The notes under the pieces: generated by a model
Seen by the model: only the letters and a program-made list of their open reading frames with translations
Databases searched by the model: none
What the model was told of the DNA's origin: nothing
Part shown: piece after piece, positions 23,593 to 31,633 of the stretch
How positions within the stretch are numbered: position 1 is the first letter of the stretch
Layout of the letters: every line of letters begins with the position of its first letter
Virus record (IMG/VR): IMGVR_UViG_3300020601_000020
Span: 1-47,622 of that record
Direction: 5' to 3' (one strand)
Origin: a virus
DNA: 47,622 bases
Position numbers and translations under genes: made by a program

Positions 23593-25768
23593 TAAGTATT
23601 CCCCTGATTATGTAAACAATCTTTACCACATGGTCAATAGAAATTATAGTAAGAGATTTAAATTCTTTTGCTATACTGACGATGCCTCTGGATTAGAGAA
23701 AGGAATACAAGTCAGAGCGATTCCTGACATAAAGCCATTGCATCCCAAGCACTGGTTTGGCAGAGAAAATTACTGCTGGGACAGAGCAAAGTTTCTACTG
23801 TTCAATTCTCACTACTGGCTAAAAACGAAAGGACCCTTTTGCTACTTTGATTTAGACGTTGTTATTCAAAATAACATCGATGACTTTTTCGAGTTAGCAA
23901 CCGCTGGTCCGCATATGGTTTACAGTAACTGGGATGACCCAGCAAATCTGAATCATAGAGCATTTAAAAATATCAAAGGCACTCCTTATAATTCTAGCGT
24001 CATGCTATGGAATAGTGATCAGTGTGAAAAAATATACAATGATGTAATTAAGAATACAGATGTTGTATTTAAAACATTCTTCAAAGGATCTGATAATTAT
24101 CACTACTGGCGTGAAGAACACGTTGTGGGTAAAAACTTTTGGAAGTTTCTATCTGATGATTCTGTCTACTCTTACAATAGGGGTAGAAAATTCCCTGAAG
24201 ATATTGAAGAACATCTGTACAGAGAAGATGCGCAAATATGTCTGTTCAACACAGACTTAGTTCCAGGTGATCGCGTACAATACAAGCCGCACGAATTGCA
24301 GAAAGACTATGACTTGCTGATTCACTGGCATGGTAAAGATGACTTTGAAAGATTGTGGTTACCTAAGCTGCCTGAAAACTTCTTTGATTACACTACAAAA
24401 GATCTAAAAATAATTCAAGACATGGTTGATAGAGAAGACCATGTACAAATAGCAGATAAGTTTTTATCTGAGTTCCCTAGATTCACGCGAGAATGGGGTA
24501 GATATCACAAAGACTACGACAAGATGAAAAACTGGTTGCAGTTTGAATGGTTGAAAGAACGAGCGATCACAGACCGGTATTTGAATTATGAAGCACATCA
24601 ACTCATAAAAGAAAACTATGATTCTGGTGATCTTGTTTCTATGCATAAAACATTTGTCGATGCGTTTCCAGAAGATACTACTATCAAAGAAGCTGATCAG
24701 AGTATGCTATGGAACATGTCATACGAAGAGATCTGTGAGACCTTCGATACACTGTATGCATATCAACGACAAGATTGGCTAATGCAACAGTACAAAGAGA
24801 ACGGACCGTCTGTTTTCTTTTGGCATGCGACTTATAATGAGCTTGCTGAGTTGTACAAAAAATACTACTTCCACAATCTGACTGAGTTGTTTTACGATGA
24901 AAGATACGAAGAAGTATTTGAGAGACTCTACAACATCATGCCTAGAGAAGAGTTGCTGCGTGTTCTGAATCAACAGGGCGATGATAATACGCTGTTTAAA
25001 TATTTTCAGAGTTACGGCGAAGAGTTTAGCGACTTGTACAAAGGGCTGTATGATGAGAAGCCTGACGGTGCAATCATACAAATGTCTACTGCTAGAAATG
25101 ATACGGGCAACGAATTCAACGATATCTTTATTGATGGGCAAGAAATGTCTGCAAAGAAACTCGGTGAGATATTTGATGGGTACGATGTAAATTGGATTAC
25201 ACTCTCATGCGAAATAGCAGAGCCTGTATTGTGCGACAATTTTACAGAGGTGTGTGAGTTCTTTAATAAGCGAAACATCCCTATAACTCTGCAAACTAGA
25301 TTAAAAAATCTAGTATTAGATGTTGATGTCGCTGAAATAGTTTACCTCCCACCTGAAGAAATATCTGAAGAAGAACAGTCTGTGCAGGACACGATTGATA
25401 ACAACAAGCCCGTCGATTTAGAAACTCTGCGTAAGTTCTATCACACTATAGAGACTCGCAATAGAAGAACAAAAGCAAAAGACAAAGATCCTGTTTGGTG
25501 CGATGCAAGAAAGAGTTCATACTTCTACATAAACTCTGCGGGCAATACTTTCCCATGTGCATTCATTGCAAGAGATGTCACCGAAAACAAATTATTTCCG
25601 TATCATCCTATTGACTACCCTTTCAATATGCAGTATAATGATAGTACAAAGTTTCCTATTGAAGAGATAATATATAATAGTGATATGCAAAACATAAGTG
25701 AACATTTGAAGAGAAACCCCTTGCCTATATGCAAGAAGAAGTGTGGAGATTGTAATGCGTCGTGTTAA
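23561..25768 (+). CDS. Glycosyltransferase fused to SPASM-type cysteine domain
   Basis: A 735-aa fusion. Residues about 1-290 are a GT-A-like transferase (CMKWGDKYSPDYVNNLY, FFCYTDDASGLE, CYFDLDVVIQ with Asp97/Asp99, YNSSVMLWNSDQ, VYSYNRGRKFP). Residues about 290-495 are helical with repeated FxxxFPxFTREW and LxELYKKYY-like segments. Residues about 499-600 resemble half of a TIM barrel (IIQMSTARNDTG, TEVCEFFNKRNIPITLQTRL). The end is SPASM-like: Cys647 and Cys666 in CDARKSSYFYINSAGNTFPC, then Cys724, 728, 731 and 735. No CxxxCxxC radical-SAM motif occurs; the three cysteines of the middle part (550, 558, 565) are wrongly spaced. An alternative start is ATG 23579. Confidence 0.8.
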   Translation: MMHFLCMKWGDKYSPDYVNNLYHMVNRNYSKRFKFFCYTDDASGLEKGIQVRAIPDIKPLHPKHWFGRENYCWDRAKFLLFNSHYWLKTKGPFCYFDLDVVIQNNIDDFFELATAGPHMVYSNWDDPANLNHRAFKNIKGTPYNSSVMLWNSDQCEKIYNDVIKNTDVVFKTFFKGSDNYHYWREEHVVGKNFWKFLSDDSVYSYNRGRKFPEDIEEHLYREDAQICLFNTDLVPGDRVQYKPHELQKDYDLLIHWHGKDDFERLWLPKLPENFFDYTTKDLKIIQDMVDREDHVQIADKFLSEFPRFTREWGRYHKDYDKMKNWLQFEWLKERAITDRYLNYEAHQLIKENYDSGDLVSMHKTFVDAFPEDTTIKEADQSMLWNMSYEEICETFDTLYAYQRQDWLMQQYKENGPSVFFWHATYNELAELYKKYYFHNLTELFYDERYEEVFERLYNIMPREELLRVLNQQGDDNTLFKYFQSYGEEFSDLYKGLYDEKPDGAIIQMSTARNDTGNEFNDIFIDGQEMSAKKLGEIFDGYDVNWITLSCEIAEPVLCDNFTEVCEFFNKRNIPITLQTRLKNLVLDVDVAEIVYLPPEEISEEEQSVQDTIDNNKPVDLETLRKFYHTIETRNRRTKAKDKDPVWCDARKSSYFYINSAGNTFPCAFIARDVTENKLFPYHPIDYPFNMQYNDSTKFPIEEIIYNSDMQNISEHLKRNPLPICKKKCGDCNASC

Positions 25769-26570
25769 TTATGTTTGCTCTAAGTGGGGTACGAAATACG
25801 GTCCGCATTTTGTGAATCGACTTAAAAATATGGCATTCAGAAATACTTCATCTGAGTTTGAAGCGCATTTCTATTGCTATACTGATAATGCAGAGGGTTT
25901 AGATGCCGACATCAATGTTATCGATTTTCCTGATATTCCTAATATCCATCCTAAGTATTGGTTTGGTGCTGAAGATTTTAAGTATGGTATGGCTCGTTGT
26001 TGGGACAGGCCTAAGACTTTTGTTTTCAACACTCACAATTTTGCTCATGACAAGCCTACTGGTCGTTTTGTTTTTTTCGATCTCGATGTTATCATCCAAC
26101 GTGACCTTACTCCTATTATAACATATAACTTGGAGCGACCTACTAAGATGAAGTCTTGGTGGCAAGATCCTAGACCAATGAATACGAGACGATTTAAACT
26201 TTCCCATGGTGCGTATACTAATGGTAGTTGCCAAGTCTGGAGTGACGATCAATGCGAACCTATTTGGAATGATGTATTAGAAAATCAAGAAAAGATATGG
26301 TTCACATTTACTGATGGTACCGACAATTATCATAGTTGGCGTTGGGGTAGATATGGCGCAGATCTCTGGGATCACTTTCCCAGCTGGATGGCATACTCTT
26401 ACAATCGAGGCAGGTCGTGGGACGAAGATGATTTGAATGTAGGTATCTACAGGGACAATTGCATCGTATGTGTGTTCAATGTTGACTTACTTCCGTTTGA
26501 AGATGAAAGCAGAGGTAGCACGAAACAAGATGAATTGGTAGATCCAAATTTACTGGCACATTGGAAATGA
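25755..26570 (+). CDS. GT-A-like glycosyltransferase, paralogue 3
   Basis: A 271-aa protein closely related to the N-terminal domain of the preceding fusion gene: VCSKWGTKYGPHFVNRL, FYCYTDNAEGLDADI, HPKYWFGAEDF, VFFDLDVIIQRD (Asp109/Asp111), GTDNYHSW and AYSYNRGRSW. It ends soon after the GT domain, so it corresponds to the transferase without helical or cysteine-rich parts. The frame is open from a GTG at 25743, but ATG 25755 has GGAG 6 nt upstream and is preferred. It starts within the last 14 bases of the fusion gene, and its stop overlaps the next start. Confidence 0.83.
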   Translation: MRRVNYVCSKWGTKYGPHFVNRLKNMAFRNTSSEFEAHFYCYTDNAEGLDADINVIDFPDIPNIHPKYWFGAEDFKYGMARCWDRPKTFVFNTHNFAHDKPTGRFVFFDLDVIIQRDLTPIITYNLERPTKMKSWWQDPRPMNTRRFKLSHGAYTNGSCQVWSDDQCEPIWNDVLENQEKIWFTFTDGTDNYHSWRWGRYGADLWDHFPSWMAYSYNRGRSWDEDDLNVGIYRDNCIVCVFNVDLLPFEDESRGSTKQDELVDPNLLAHWK

Positions 26571-27148
26571 ACGAAATACGAGTTTGGAATAATCGAAACT
26601 GGCTTTGGCCTGTAGAAGATTATTTCTGCTGGAGAGACAACACACATTTCCATGCTACAATGCCGTATGATATTATTGATACGATAGGCAATGTTTCAAC
26701 AGTAGTCCACGCAGGAGGTAACTGCGGCATCTATACGTCAATGTATGCATCGCTTGCAAATGAAGTTATAACATTTGAGCCAGAGCTAAACAATTTTAAA
26801 TGCCTGTTGCATAATGTGTATGAAGAGAATGTGATAATGCATAACGCAGCATTGGGTGATAAGACTACTGGTGTTAGTATTTCAATAGATCCAATAAACG
26901 CTGGCGCATCTTATGTAATAGGAGAGGGGCTTATACCTCAAGTTAGACTAGATGATTATAACTATGCTCCCGACTTGTTGCATTTAGATGTAGAAGGGTA
27001 CGAAGAGTATGCATTGTTAGGCGCACTTGAAACTATAGAAGAACATCGACCTGCCATTGTGCTTGAAAGAGGCAATGGTGAAGATATAATTTACGATTTA
27101 GGATATAAGAGCGTGAAAAAATTCGGTCTAGACTGGCTTTACATATGA
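26567..27148 (+). CDS. FkbM-family methyltransferase
   Basis: A 193-aa SAM-dependent O-methyltransferase of the FkbM type. SAM motif I is VVHAGGNCGIYTSMYA, followed by EVITFEPELNNFKCLLHN with the acidic residue of motif II. Then come MHNAALGDKTTG and LLHLDVEGYEEYALLGA, the typical HxDxEG-like segment of this family. FkbM enzymes methylate sugars or secondary metabolites, which fits the surrounding glycosyltransferases. It is somewhat short for the family. The ATG overlaps the previous stop as ATGA, so the cassette is translationally coupled. A TTG at 26561 is a weaker alternative. Confidence 0.86.
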   Translation: MNEIRVWNNRNWLWPVEDYFCWRDNTHFHATMPYDIIDTIGNVSTVVHAGGNCGIYTSMYASLANEVITFEPELNNFKCLLHNVYEENVIMHNAALGDKTTGVSISIDPINAGASYVIGEGLIPQVRLDDYNYAPDLLHLDVEGYEEYALLGALETIEEHRPAIVLERGNGEDIIYDLGYKSVKKFGLDWLYI

Positions 27149-27819
27149 ACATTTATACTGTGAAATGGGGCAGCAAATATGTTGCTTCTCATGTAAATCA
27201 GTTACTGGATAGCTGTAAGCAGCATCTGAGTTGCCCTTTTCAATTTCATTGCATCACTGAAGATGGTGAAGGATTGTCAGAAGAAATAAATGTTATTCCC
27301 ATTCCAGAGAACAATCGTATGGAAAAGTGGTGGAATAAAATGTATCTGTTTGATGATTTGATTGTCACTCAGAAAGGTGAAAAAATGTTCTTTGACTTGG
27401 ATGTAATCATACAGAAAAATATTGATGTGATTGCAGAATGGGAAACGGGTGACTGCTTGACATTCGTTAAGACATGGTGGCATGACTTGGATGATTCGTA
27501 TGAAAACACTCGCCACATCCCGCATAAATATACAGACTTAAACTCTAGTGTTCTACGTTGGAATGATTCACTTGATACTAGGGCAATCAAAGAATACTTT
27601 TTAAAGTATAAGAAGCAAATTTTATGGTATTATCGTGGGCTTGACAATTTCTTTTATAATAGAAGAGTAGTAAAGCAGAAACTGTTTCCAATAGGTTGGG
27701 TGTATAGTTTCAATCAGGGCTTCTTGTTTCCGCAAGATACCGAAAAACATGTCTATAGGGAATTGCCCTATATTTGTATTTTTGACTCAATGGGAAAAAG
27801 TGAAGATGTCAAATTCTAA
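27145..27819 (+). CDS. GT-A-like glycosyltransferase, paralogue 4
   Basis: A 224-aa member of the same paralogous set: IYTVKWGSKYVASHVNQLL, FHCITEDGEGLSEEI, MFFDLDVIIQKN (Asp84/Asp86), DLNSSVLRWNDS, GLDNFFYNRR and VYSFNQGFLFP. It lacks the HPKHWFG insert and is nearer in length to paralogue 1. Its ATG overlaps the FkbM stop (ATGA). The last 14 bases overlap the next gene. The acceptor is unknown. Confidence 0.82.
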   Translation: MNIYTVKWGSKYVASHVNQLLDSCKQHLSCPFQFHCITEDGEGLSEEINVIPIPENNRMEKWWNKMYLFDDLIVTQKGEKMFFDLDVIIQKNIDVIAEWETGDCLTFVKTWWHDLDDSYENTRHIPHKYTDLNSSVLRWNDSLDTRAIKEYFLKYKKQILWYYRGLDNFFYNRRVVKQKLFPIGWVYSFNQGFLFPQDTEKHVYRELPYICIFDSMGKSEDVKF

Positions 27820-28501
27820 GTTGAACAGTAACTTTCTGAATAACTATAAAAACTGGGGTGAAGCGATGCATGTGATCGAAAGACGCATGCCGCACAAGCT
27901 GACAGATTTTCGTGAATCATTGTCTAATAATAACGTCGAAGCGAGTATATGGCTCGTTGAAGAACTGAAAGAATATCTTGAGGAGCATTATCTAAAGACA
28001 GGTAACTTGCGTGTACTGATATTGAATTCTTGGCTCGGCATTCCAATGGTACCATTGTTGTGTGAGAATCTAGATATTTCACAGTTGCATTTGGTTGATA
28101 TAGACGAAGAGGCAATTGAACTATCTAAGATTTTTCACAAGTACTACGCGCAAGAAAAGTTCATCAAGACTAGGCATCACAACCTAGACATCCCGTTTGA
28201 ATTTGACAATCTAAACAAGATTGAAGTTGATGTTGTAGTGTGCGTTCAGACTGAACAGATGTATCCTCTCAAAGATCTACGAACAAAGAATCCGCATGCT
28301 GTGTTCGCATTGCAAAATAGCAATGTCGTAGAAGAGATGTATGGCATAAATTGTGTTGATTCAATCGATGCACTTAAAGATCAGATTGGATTGGATGAGG
28401 TGAACTACGAAGGCTCTAGACCGCAAAACTATTATGCTTGGGACGGTAAGAAAGAGTTTGAAAGGTATATGATTATCGGTCAACGAGACGGGCTGCTTTA
28501 A
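27806..28501 (+). CDS. Putative class I SAM-dependent methyltransferase
   Basis: A 231-aa protein. Residues about 60-130 look like a Rossmann SAM fold: LRVLILNSWLGIPMVPLLC (motif I place, but without the usual GxGxG), QLHLVDIDEEAIELSK (acidic motif II) and VDVVVCVQTEQMYPL (motif IV). The frame extends upstream to 27749, but ATG 27806 (MSNSKLNSNF) is preferred since it gives a 14-base overlap with the transferase gene and AAGTGAAG precedes it. The end meets the convergent oxygenase-like gene: both stops share bases at 28498-28501 (TTTAA). Substrate unknown. The degenerate glycine motif lowers confidence. Confidence 0.65.
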   Translation: MSNSKLNSNFLNNYKNWGEAMHVIERRMPHKLTDFRESLSNNNVEASIWLVEELKEYLEEHYLKTGNLRVLILNSWLGIPMVPLLCENLDISQLHLVDIDEEAIELSKIFHKYYAQEKFIKTRHHNLDIPFEFDNLNKIEVDVVVCVQTEQMYPLKDLRTKNPHAVFALQNSNVVEEMYGINCVDSIDALKDQIGLDEVNYEGSRPQNYYAWDGKKEFERYMIIGQRDGLL

Positions 28502-29130
28502 CAACCCCCTATATCTTCCACCATCATTTCCCACATATCTTTGTCAGGAATGACCATACCAAAAGTGTGTCTAGGTGAATCAGATCCTGCGCAGTGCCAA
28601 TAATGCAAATCTTCTGATTCATGCTTGCCGCCATAGTAGCCTACTTTAGCTGACCATCCAGGTGTATCATGTAATGTGATAATTTCATCTTCTCGTTTGT
28701 CATAATATTTAAACCAACCTTTGCCTCGTGGATTATAGTTGATTAGAATATTGTAACCTGGGCAATCCCAGTTGTTATGCCATCCCATGTAATCGCTTGG
28801 CATGTAGAATACATGTACAGCACTAAACTTAGCACCTAGAAACTTTACGAGTGCGTCATTAATTTCACTTGACTTTTTTCTGTGTTCGGCAGGTATATCT
28901 GGTCCCGCTTGCAAGTCTCGTATTTTAGATAACTCAGGAGGACCTTTATGTGATGCATCACTCATAACTTCTTGCAAGTATTTTCTTGCTGATGCAGTCT
29001 CTGAGTTGTGTGCTATCCAGTCTCCGTTCTTATGTACTGGTAGATTCTCATAGTCCGTATCAAAGAACCATTGCATATATGGTTCTAAGATCTCAATTAA
29101 TTCTGGATTAATTTTTTCTAATATCTTCAT
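28498..29130 (-). CDS. 2OG-Fe(II)-oxygenase-like protein with HxN in place of HxD
   Basis: A 210-aa protein with a cupin/2OG-oxygenase outline near its C-terminus: YMGWHNNWDCPGYNILINY (His118, Asn120), then HYWHCAGSDSPRHTFGMVI (His176/His179, Arg187). The pattern His-x-Asn...His...Arg resembles a group of phage proteins usually annotated as 2OG-Fe(II) oxygenases, with Asn replacing the iron-binding Asp. Activity is therefore uncertain. It pairs with the glycosyltransferase upstream (23-base overlap), repeating the oxygenase/glycosyltransferase pairing seen at 0-2 kb. It is convergent with the plus-strand cassette. Confidence 0.65.
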   Translation of the reverse strand: MKILEKINPELIEILEPYMQWFFDTDYENLPVHKNGDWIAHNSETASARKYLQEVMSDASHKGPPELSKIRDLQAGPDIPAEHRKKSSEINDALVKFLGAKFSAVHVFYMPSDYMGWHNNWDCPGYNILINYNPRGKGWFKYYDKREDEIITLHDTPGWSAKVGYYGGKHESEDLHYWHCAGSDSPRHTFGMVIPDKDMWEMMVEDIGGC

Positions 29131-29839
29131 TACGTTCTAAATCACTTTTAGGTATCGTGTAATGAAAAATCACACGTTCAGTATCTTCTAACTCTTTGTC
29201 AAAATACCCTATAACAAAATTCCATCTTGCATCAGGCTTAGGAAACTCACCTACATTTATAATGTCTTTATACTCTGTCTTGTTCAACAGATACCACATT
29301 GAGAATGTATCCCAGCGTCTAACTTCCCACGGATAAGGATCAGAGTTCCAATCAGGTTCGAGTTGTTTCATATACTGCTCGTACCAAGCATCCATTAATT
29401 TAAAAGTATGTTCATTACTCTTATAAACAAAAAGACCACAGTGCCAAATCATTTCTTCGGTATCAGAAAGTTTAGTAATCTTAGCGTTGTATGGGCGATT
29501 GCGCGTGAAGACTATATCGTGGTCATCACAGAAATCAAACACGTCCGCAATATCTTCTGATTCAATTATTGTGTCCGCGTCTATGTATAAGGTTCTATCG
29601 TATGGAGTTTTTGATAGTGCCCATAGTTTTGCTCTGATATTTTTCGGCACATCTTCTGTAATGATTGTGTCGAATATCTCATAGTCTTCTTCTTCAACCC
29701 ACCATTCGTGCGTTGCTAAAGTTATCTTTGCTTCAGGATAAAAGTCTAACAGAGACTCGGCAGACTTCTTTGCTGCGTAGTAGTAAGATTTGTTTACTGA
29801 AGCGACATAGATGTAGCCGTTATTCAACATCTGCGGCAT
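29108..29839 (-). CDS. GT8-like glycosyltransferase (glycogenin-type)
   Basis: A 243-aa GT-A transferase different from the four paralogues of the plus-strand cassette. It starts NNGYIYVASVNKSYYYAA and has SAESLLDFYPEAKITLAT and YDRTLYIDADTII with Asp87/Asp89 as the DxD site. WHCGLFVYKSNEHTFKLMD follows, as in glycogenin/GT8 enzymes. It probably transfers a hexose to a protein or glycan. ATG 29839 lies within the last codons of the upstream gene; Met4 (29830) is an alternative. Confidence 0.8.
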   Translation of the reverse strand: MPQMLNNGYIYVASVNKSYYYAAKKSAESLLDFYPEAKITLATHEWWVEEEDYEIFDTIITEDVPKNIRAKLWALSKTPYDRTLYIDADTIIESEDIADVFDFCDDHDIVFTRNRPYNAKITKLSDTEEMIWHCGLFVYKSNEHTFKLMDAWYEQYMKQLEPDWNSDPYPWEVRRWDTFSMWYLLNKTEYKDIINVGEFPKPDARWNFVIGYFDKELEDTERVIFHYTIPKSDLERNEDIRKN

Positions 29840-30254
29840 ACTCTGATTGCATCAGAATAGTAGCATATGCTTGTGCCTCAATAGGAGACTTGGCTTTTCG
29901 GATAAGTTTTTTGAGTTCTTTGTTCTTGGACTTCTTGACTAAATCAATTTCAAAGATCTCTAGCTTCATGTTGAAAAGAATCTCTTGCTTTTGACGTTGG
30001 AACTTTTGTTCTTCTTGTTCTCTTCGCCTGGCTTGCTGCTTCTTTTGACCATCTTTATGGATCTGAGTTCTTTGATCTAAGCCCTCGATACCAAATTGTT
30101 CAACGATAGCATCATAGTCTTGATTGACTCCGCCTTCACTTTCAGGTCCAGCAATAACATGCGCTACTGAATACTCGCCATTGCCTTGCAGCATTTCACA
30201 TACAAGATGTCTTCTCTTTTTATCCTGCCAGATAGGATTTCTATATTTTTCCAT
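29820..30254 (-). CDS. Unknown protein with long charged coiled coil
   Basis: A 144-aa protein. Residues 1-65 are a mixed fold (RNPIWQDKKRRHLVCEM, GNGEYSVAHVIAGPES). Residues 70-130 are a continuous charged helix (DGQKKQQARRREQEEQKFQR). I do not recognise a family. Location at the end of the structural block suggests a virion or assembly protein. GGAG is 7 nt before the ATG, and a CATAAATA box stands upstream, so it is likely expressed late. Confidence 0.72.
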   Translation of the reverse strand: MEKYRNPIWQDKKRRHLVCEMLQGNGEYSVAHVIAGPESEGGVNQDYDAIVEQFGIEGLDQRTQIHKDGQKKQQARRREQEEQKFQRQKQEILFNMKLEIFEIDLVKKSKNKELKKLIRKAKSPIEAQAYATILMQSEYAADVE

Positions 30255-30287
30255 AATATAACTCCACTTGTTTTATAATTATACAAT

Positions 30288-30295
30288 TATTTATG
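30288..30295 (-). promoter_or_regulatory. Late-promoter-like box CATAAATA
   Basis: One mismatch from TATAAATA, overlapping the stop of the Tyr/Gly-repeat gene and about 33 nt before the ATG at 30254. Confidence 0.52.
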
Positions 30296-31622
30296 CGATT
30301 CGTAGGAACAGTTTCTTAGACTCTTGTGTTGAGGATGTCGCCTGAACAGTGGCACCTACATAAGTGCCAGTGAAACTTTGCGAGTAGGTGCCCGCGTATG
30401 CTTGGTTATATGTTCCAGCATAGGCACCTGAATATGCAGCAGTATATGATCCGGTAAATGCACCGGTATATGATCCCGAATATGTTCCAGCATATGCACC
30501 CGAAAAGTTCTGACTATAGCTACCAGAGTATGTACCGGCATAAGCACCAGCATAGGTGCCTGCATATGCACCAGTGAAATACCCGCCGACTGATCCCCCG
30601 TAGAATAGAGTGTACGCACCAGAATATGAACCAGTGTAGTAGCCAGTATAATAGCCTGTGTACGAACCAGTAAAGTATCCAGTATACGCACCGGTATAAT
30701 AACCAGTATACGCGCCTGTAAATCCTTGTGAATAGGTTCCTGCATATGCTCGGTTATATGTTCCAATATATGAGCCTGTGTATGCAGCAGTATACGAGCC
30801 AGTGAAAGCGCCGGTGTATCCACCAGTGTAAGTTACATCAGTTATAGTTTTTAATTGGTCTGTAAGAGTCTCACCTTTCTGCTGCCAAGTTCCTGTACCT
30901 GGAGCGGAAGATACTACTTCATAAGTACCAATATTATTTGAAATAATCCTATTTCTAAATCTATTTGTCAATGATTGTAGTTCAGCATCAGTTGCCTCTA
31001 CTACACCATCATCAGCAAATTTAATAAGAGTTCTGTTTGTTGCGGATGAGGGCACTGTTGTTGCAGCGGTCTTTTGCCAAAGATACTTTGTTACAGTTGT
31101 TCCATCTGTTTGAGTATCATCAACTTGCCCACGATTTACCCATGTGCCCCCTGCAGGAGCCGTTGCCGCTAACCAATATTGTCCAGCAGTATTCGCATCA
31201 TCGGTTATCATTGCATCGATTAGTTCATCTATAATCTCTGAGTCGATCTCACTGTCCGTAGACTCTGCTACCTCACCGTTACTGTTTATTCTAAGCGGTG
31301 TGAATGTTTTATTGTCTGTAGCGGTACTATCGTTTTGACCAAAAGTATATACTTCTGTAGTTGTTGTGCCTACTGCTGGGTGATCTCCTACATTCTCTAC
31401 TCTGACCCTATTAGTAAATGTGCCAATACTAGAAAAATTCGTAGTTAGAGATCCGTCTGCTGAAGTCACTTCAATTGAACCGACACCAGCAGTTCCTGCA
31501 AATGCAGTCGTGATTATATTTGCGGTATAATCTTTTAGTTCGGACGCAGATAGCTCTTGTAATCCTTCGATAGTATCACCTGAAGTGATATCCGCTGTCT
31601 TTATTTTTAAGGGACCAGCCAT
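30291..31622 (-). CDS. Structural protein with Tyr/Gly tetrapeptide array
   Basis: A 443-aa protein. Residues 1-265 are an Asp/Thr-rich beta-type region (LKIKTADITSGDTIEGLQEL; two loosely similar stretches, EVYTFGQNDSTATDNKTF and ATAPAGGTWVNRGQVDDT). Residues 267-423 are about 39 tandem tetrapeptides of the type G-[ASTY]-[YF]-[TAS], giving an aromatic ring at almost every fourth residue. The last 20 residues (VQATSSTQESKKLFLRIA) form a capping end. The regular period suggests a beta-solenoid or stacked beta fibre, perhaps a fibre shaft or adhesive. The function is not known. It is flanked by fibre-type genes with no gap larger than 40 bases. Confidence 0.82.
   Translation of the reverse strand: MAGPLKIKTADITSGDTIEGLQELSASELKDYTANIITTAFAGTAGVGSIEVTSADGSLTTNFSSIGTFTNRVRVENVGDHPAVGTTTTEVYTFGQNDSTATDNKTFTPLRINSNGEVAESTDSEIDSEIIDELIDAMITDDANTAGQYWLAATAPAGGTWVNRGQVDDTQTDGTTVTKYLWQKTAATTVPSSATNRTLIKFADDGVVEATDAELQSLTNRFRNRIISNNIGTYEVVSSAPGTGTWQQKGETLTDQLKTITDVTYTGGYTGAFTGSYTAAYTGSYIGTYNRAYAGTYSQGFTGAYTGYYTGAYTGYFTGSYTGYYTGYYTGSYSGAYTLFYGGSVGGYFTGAYAGTYAGAYAGTYSGSYSQNFSGAYAGTYSGSYTGAFTGSYTAAYSGAYAGTYNQAYAGTYSQSFTGTYVGATVQATSSTQESKKLFLRIA
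30354..30824 (-). repeat. 39-unit aromatic tetrapeptide array with end duplication
   Basis: About 39 in-frame 12-bp units encode G-x-[YF]-x. Two units (LFYG, GSVG) near the middle break the pattern. Units 2-10 and 31-39 are near-copies of one 36-residue super-repeat (GSYTAAY, GTYN, AYAGTYSQ, FTG), so the array grew by segmental duplication. Confidence 0.92.
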
Positions 31623-31633
31623 TTTTTAACCTT

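Noticed and set aside
23561-25768. Calling the fusion protein an active radical-SAM enzyme
   Set aside because: No CxxxCxxC or spaced variant was found; the three cysteines at 550, 558 and 565 do not fit the cluster spacing.
28490-28510. Bidirectional terminator between the convergent genes at 28.5 kb
   Set aside because: The two stop codons overlap and no inverted repeat with a T run is present there.
30356-30823. A 155-aa frame on the same strand within the Tyr/Gly array
   Set aside because: Its limits coincide with the tandem repeat; the frame is open only because 12-bp units carry no stop in any frame.
30291-31622. Collagen-like protein
   Set aside because: The period is four residues (G-x-[YF]-x), not the Gly-x-y triplet, and proline is almost absent.
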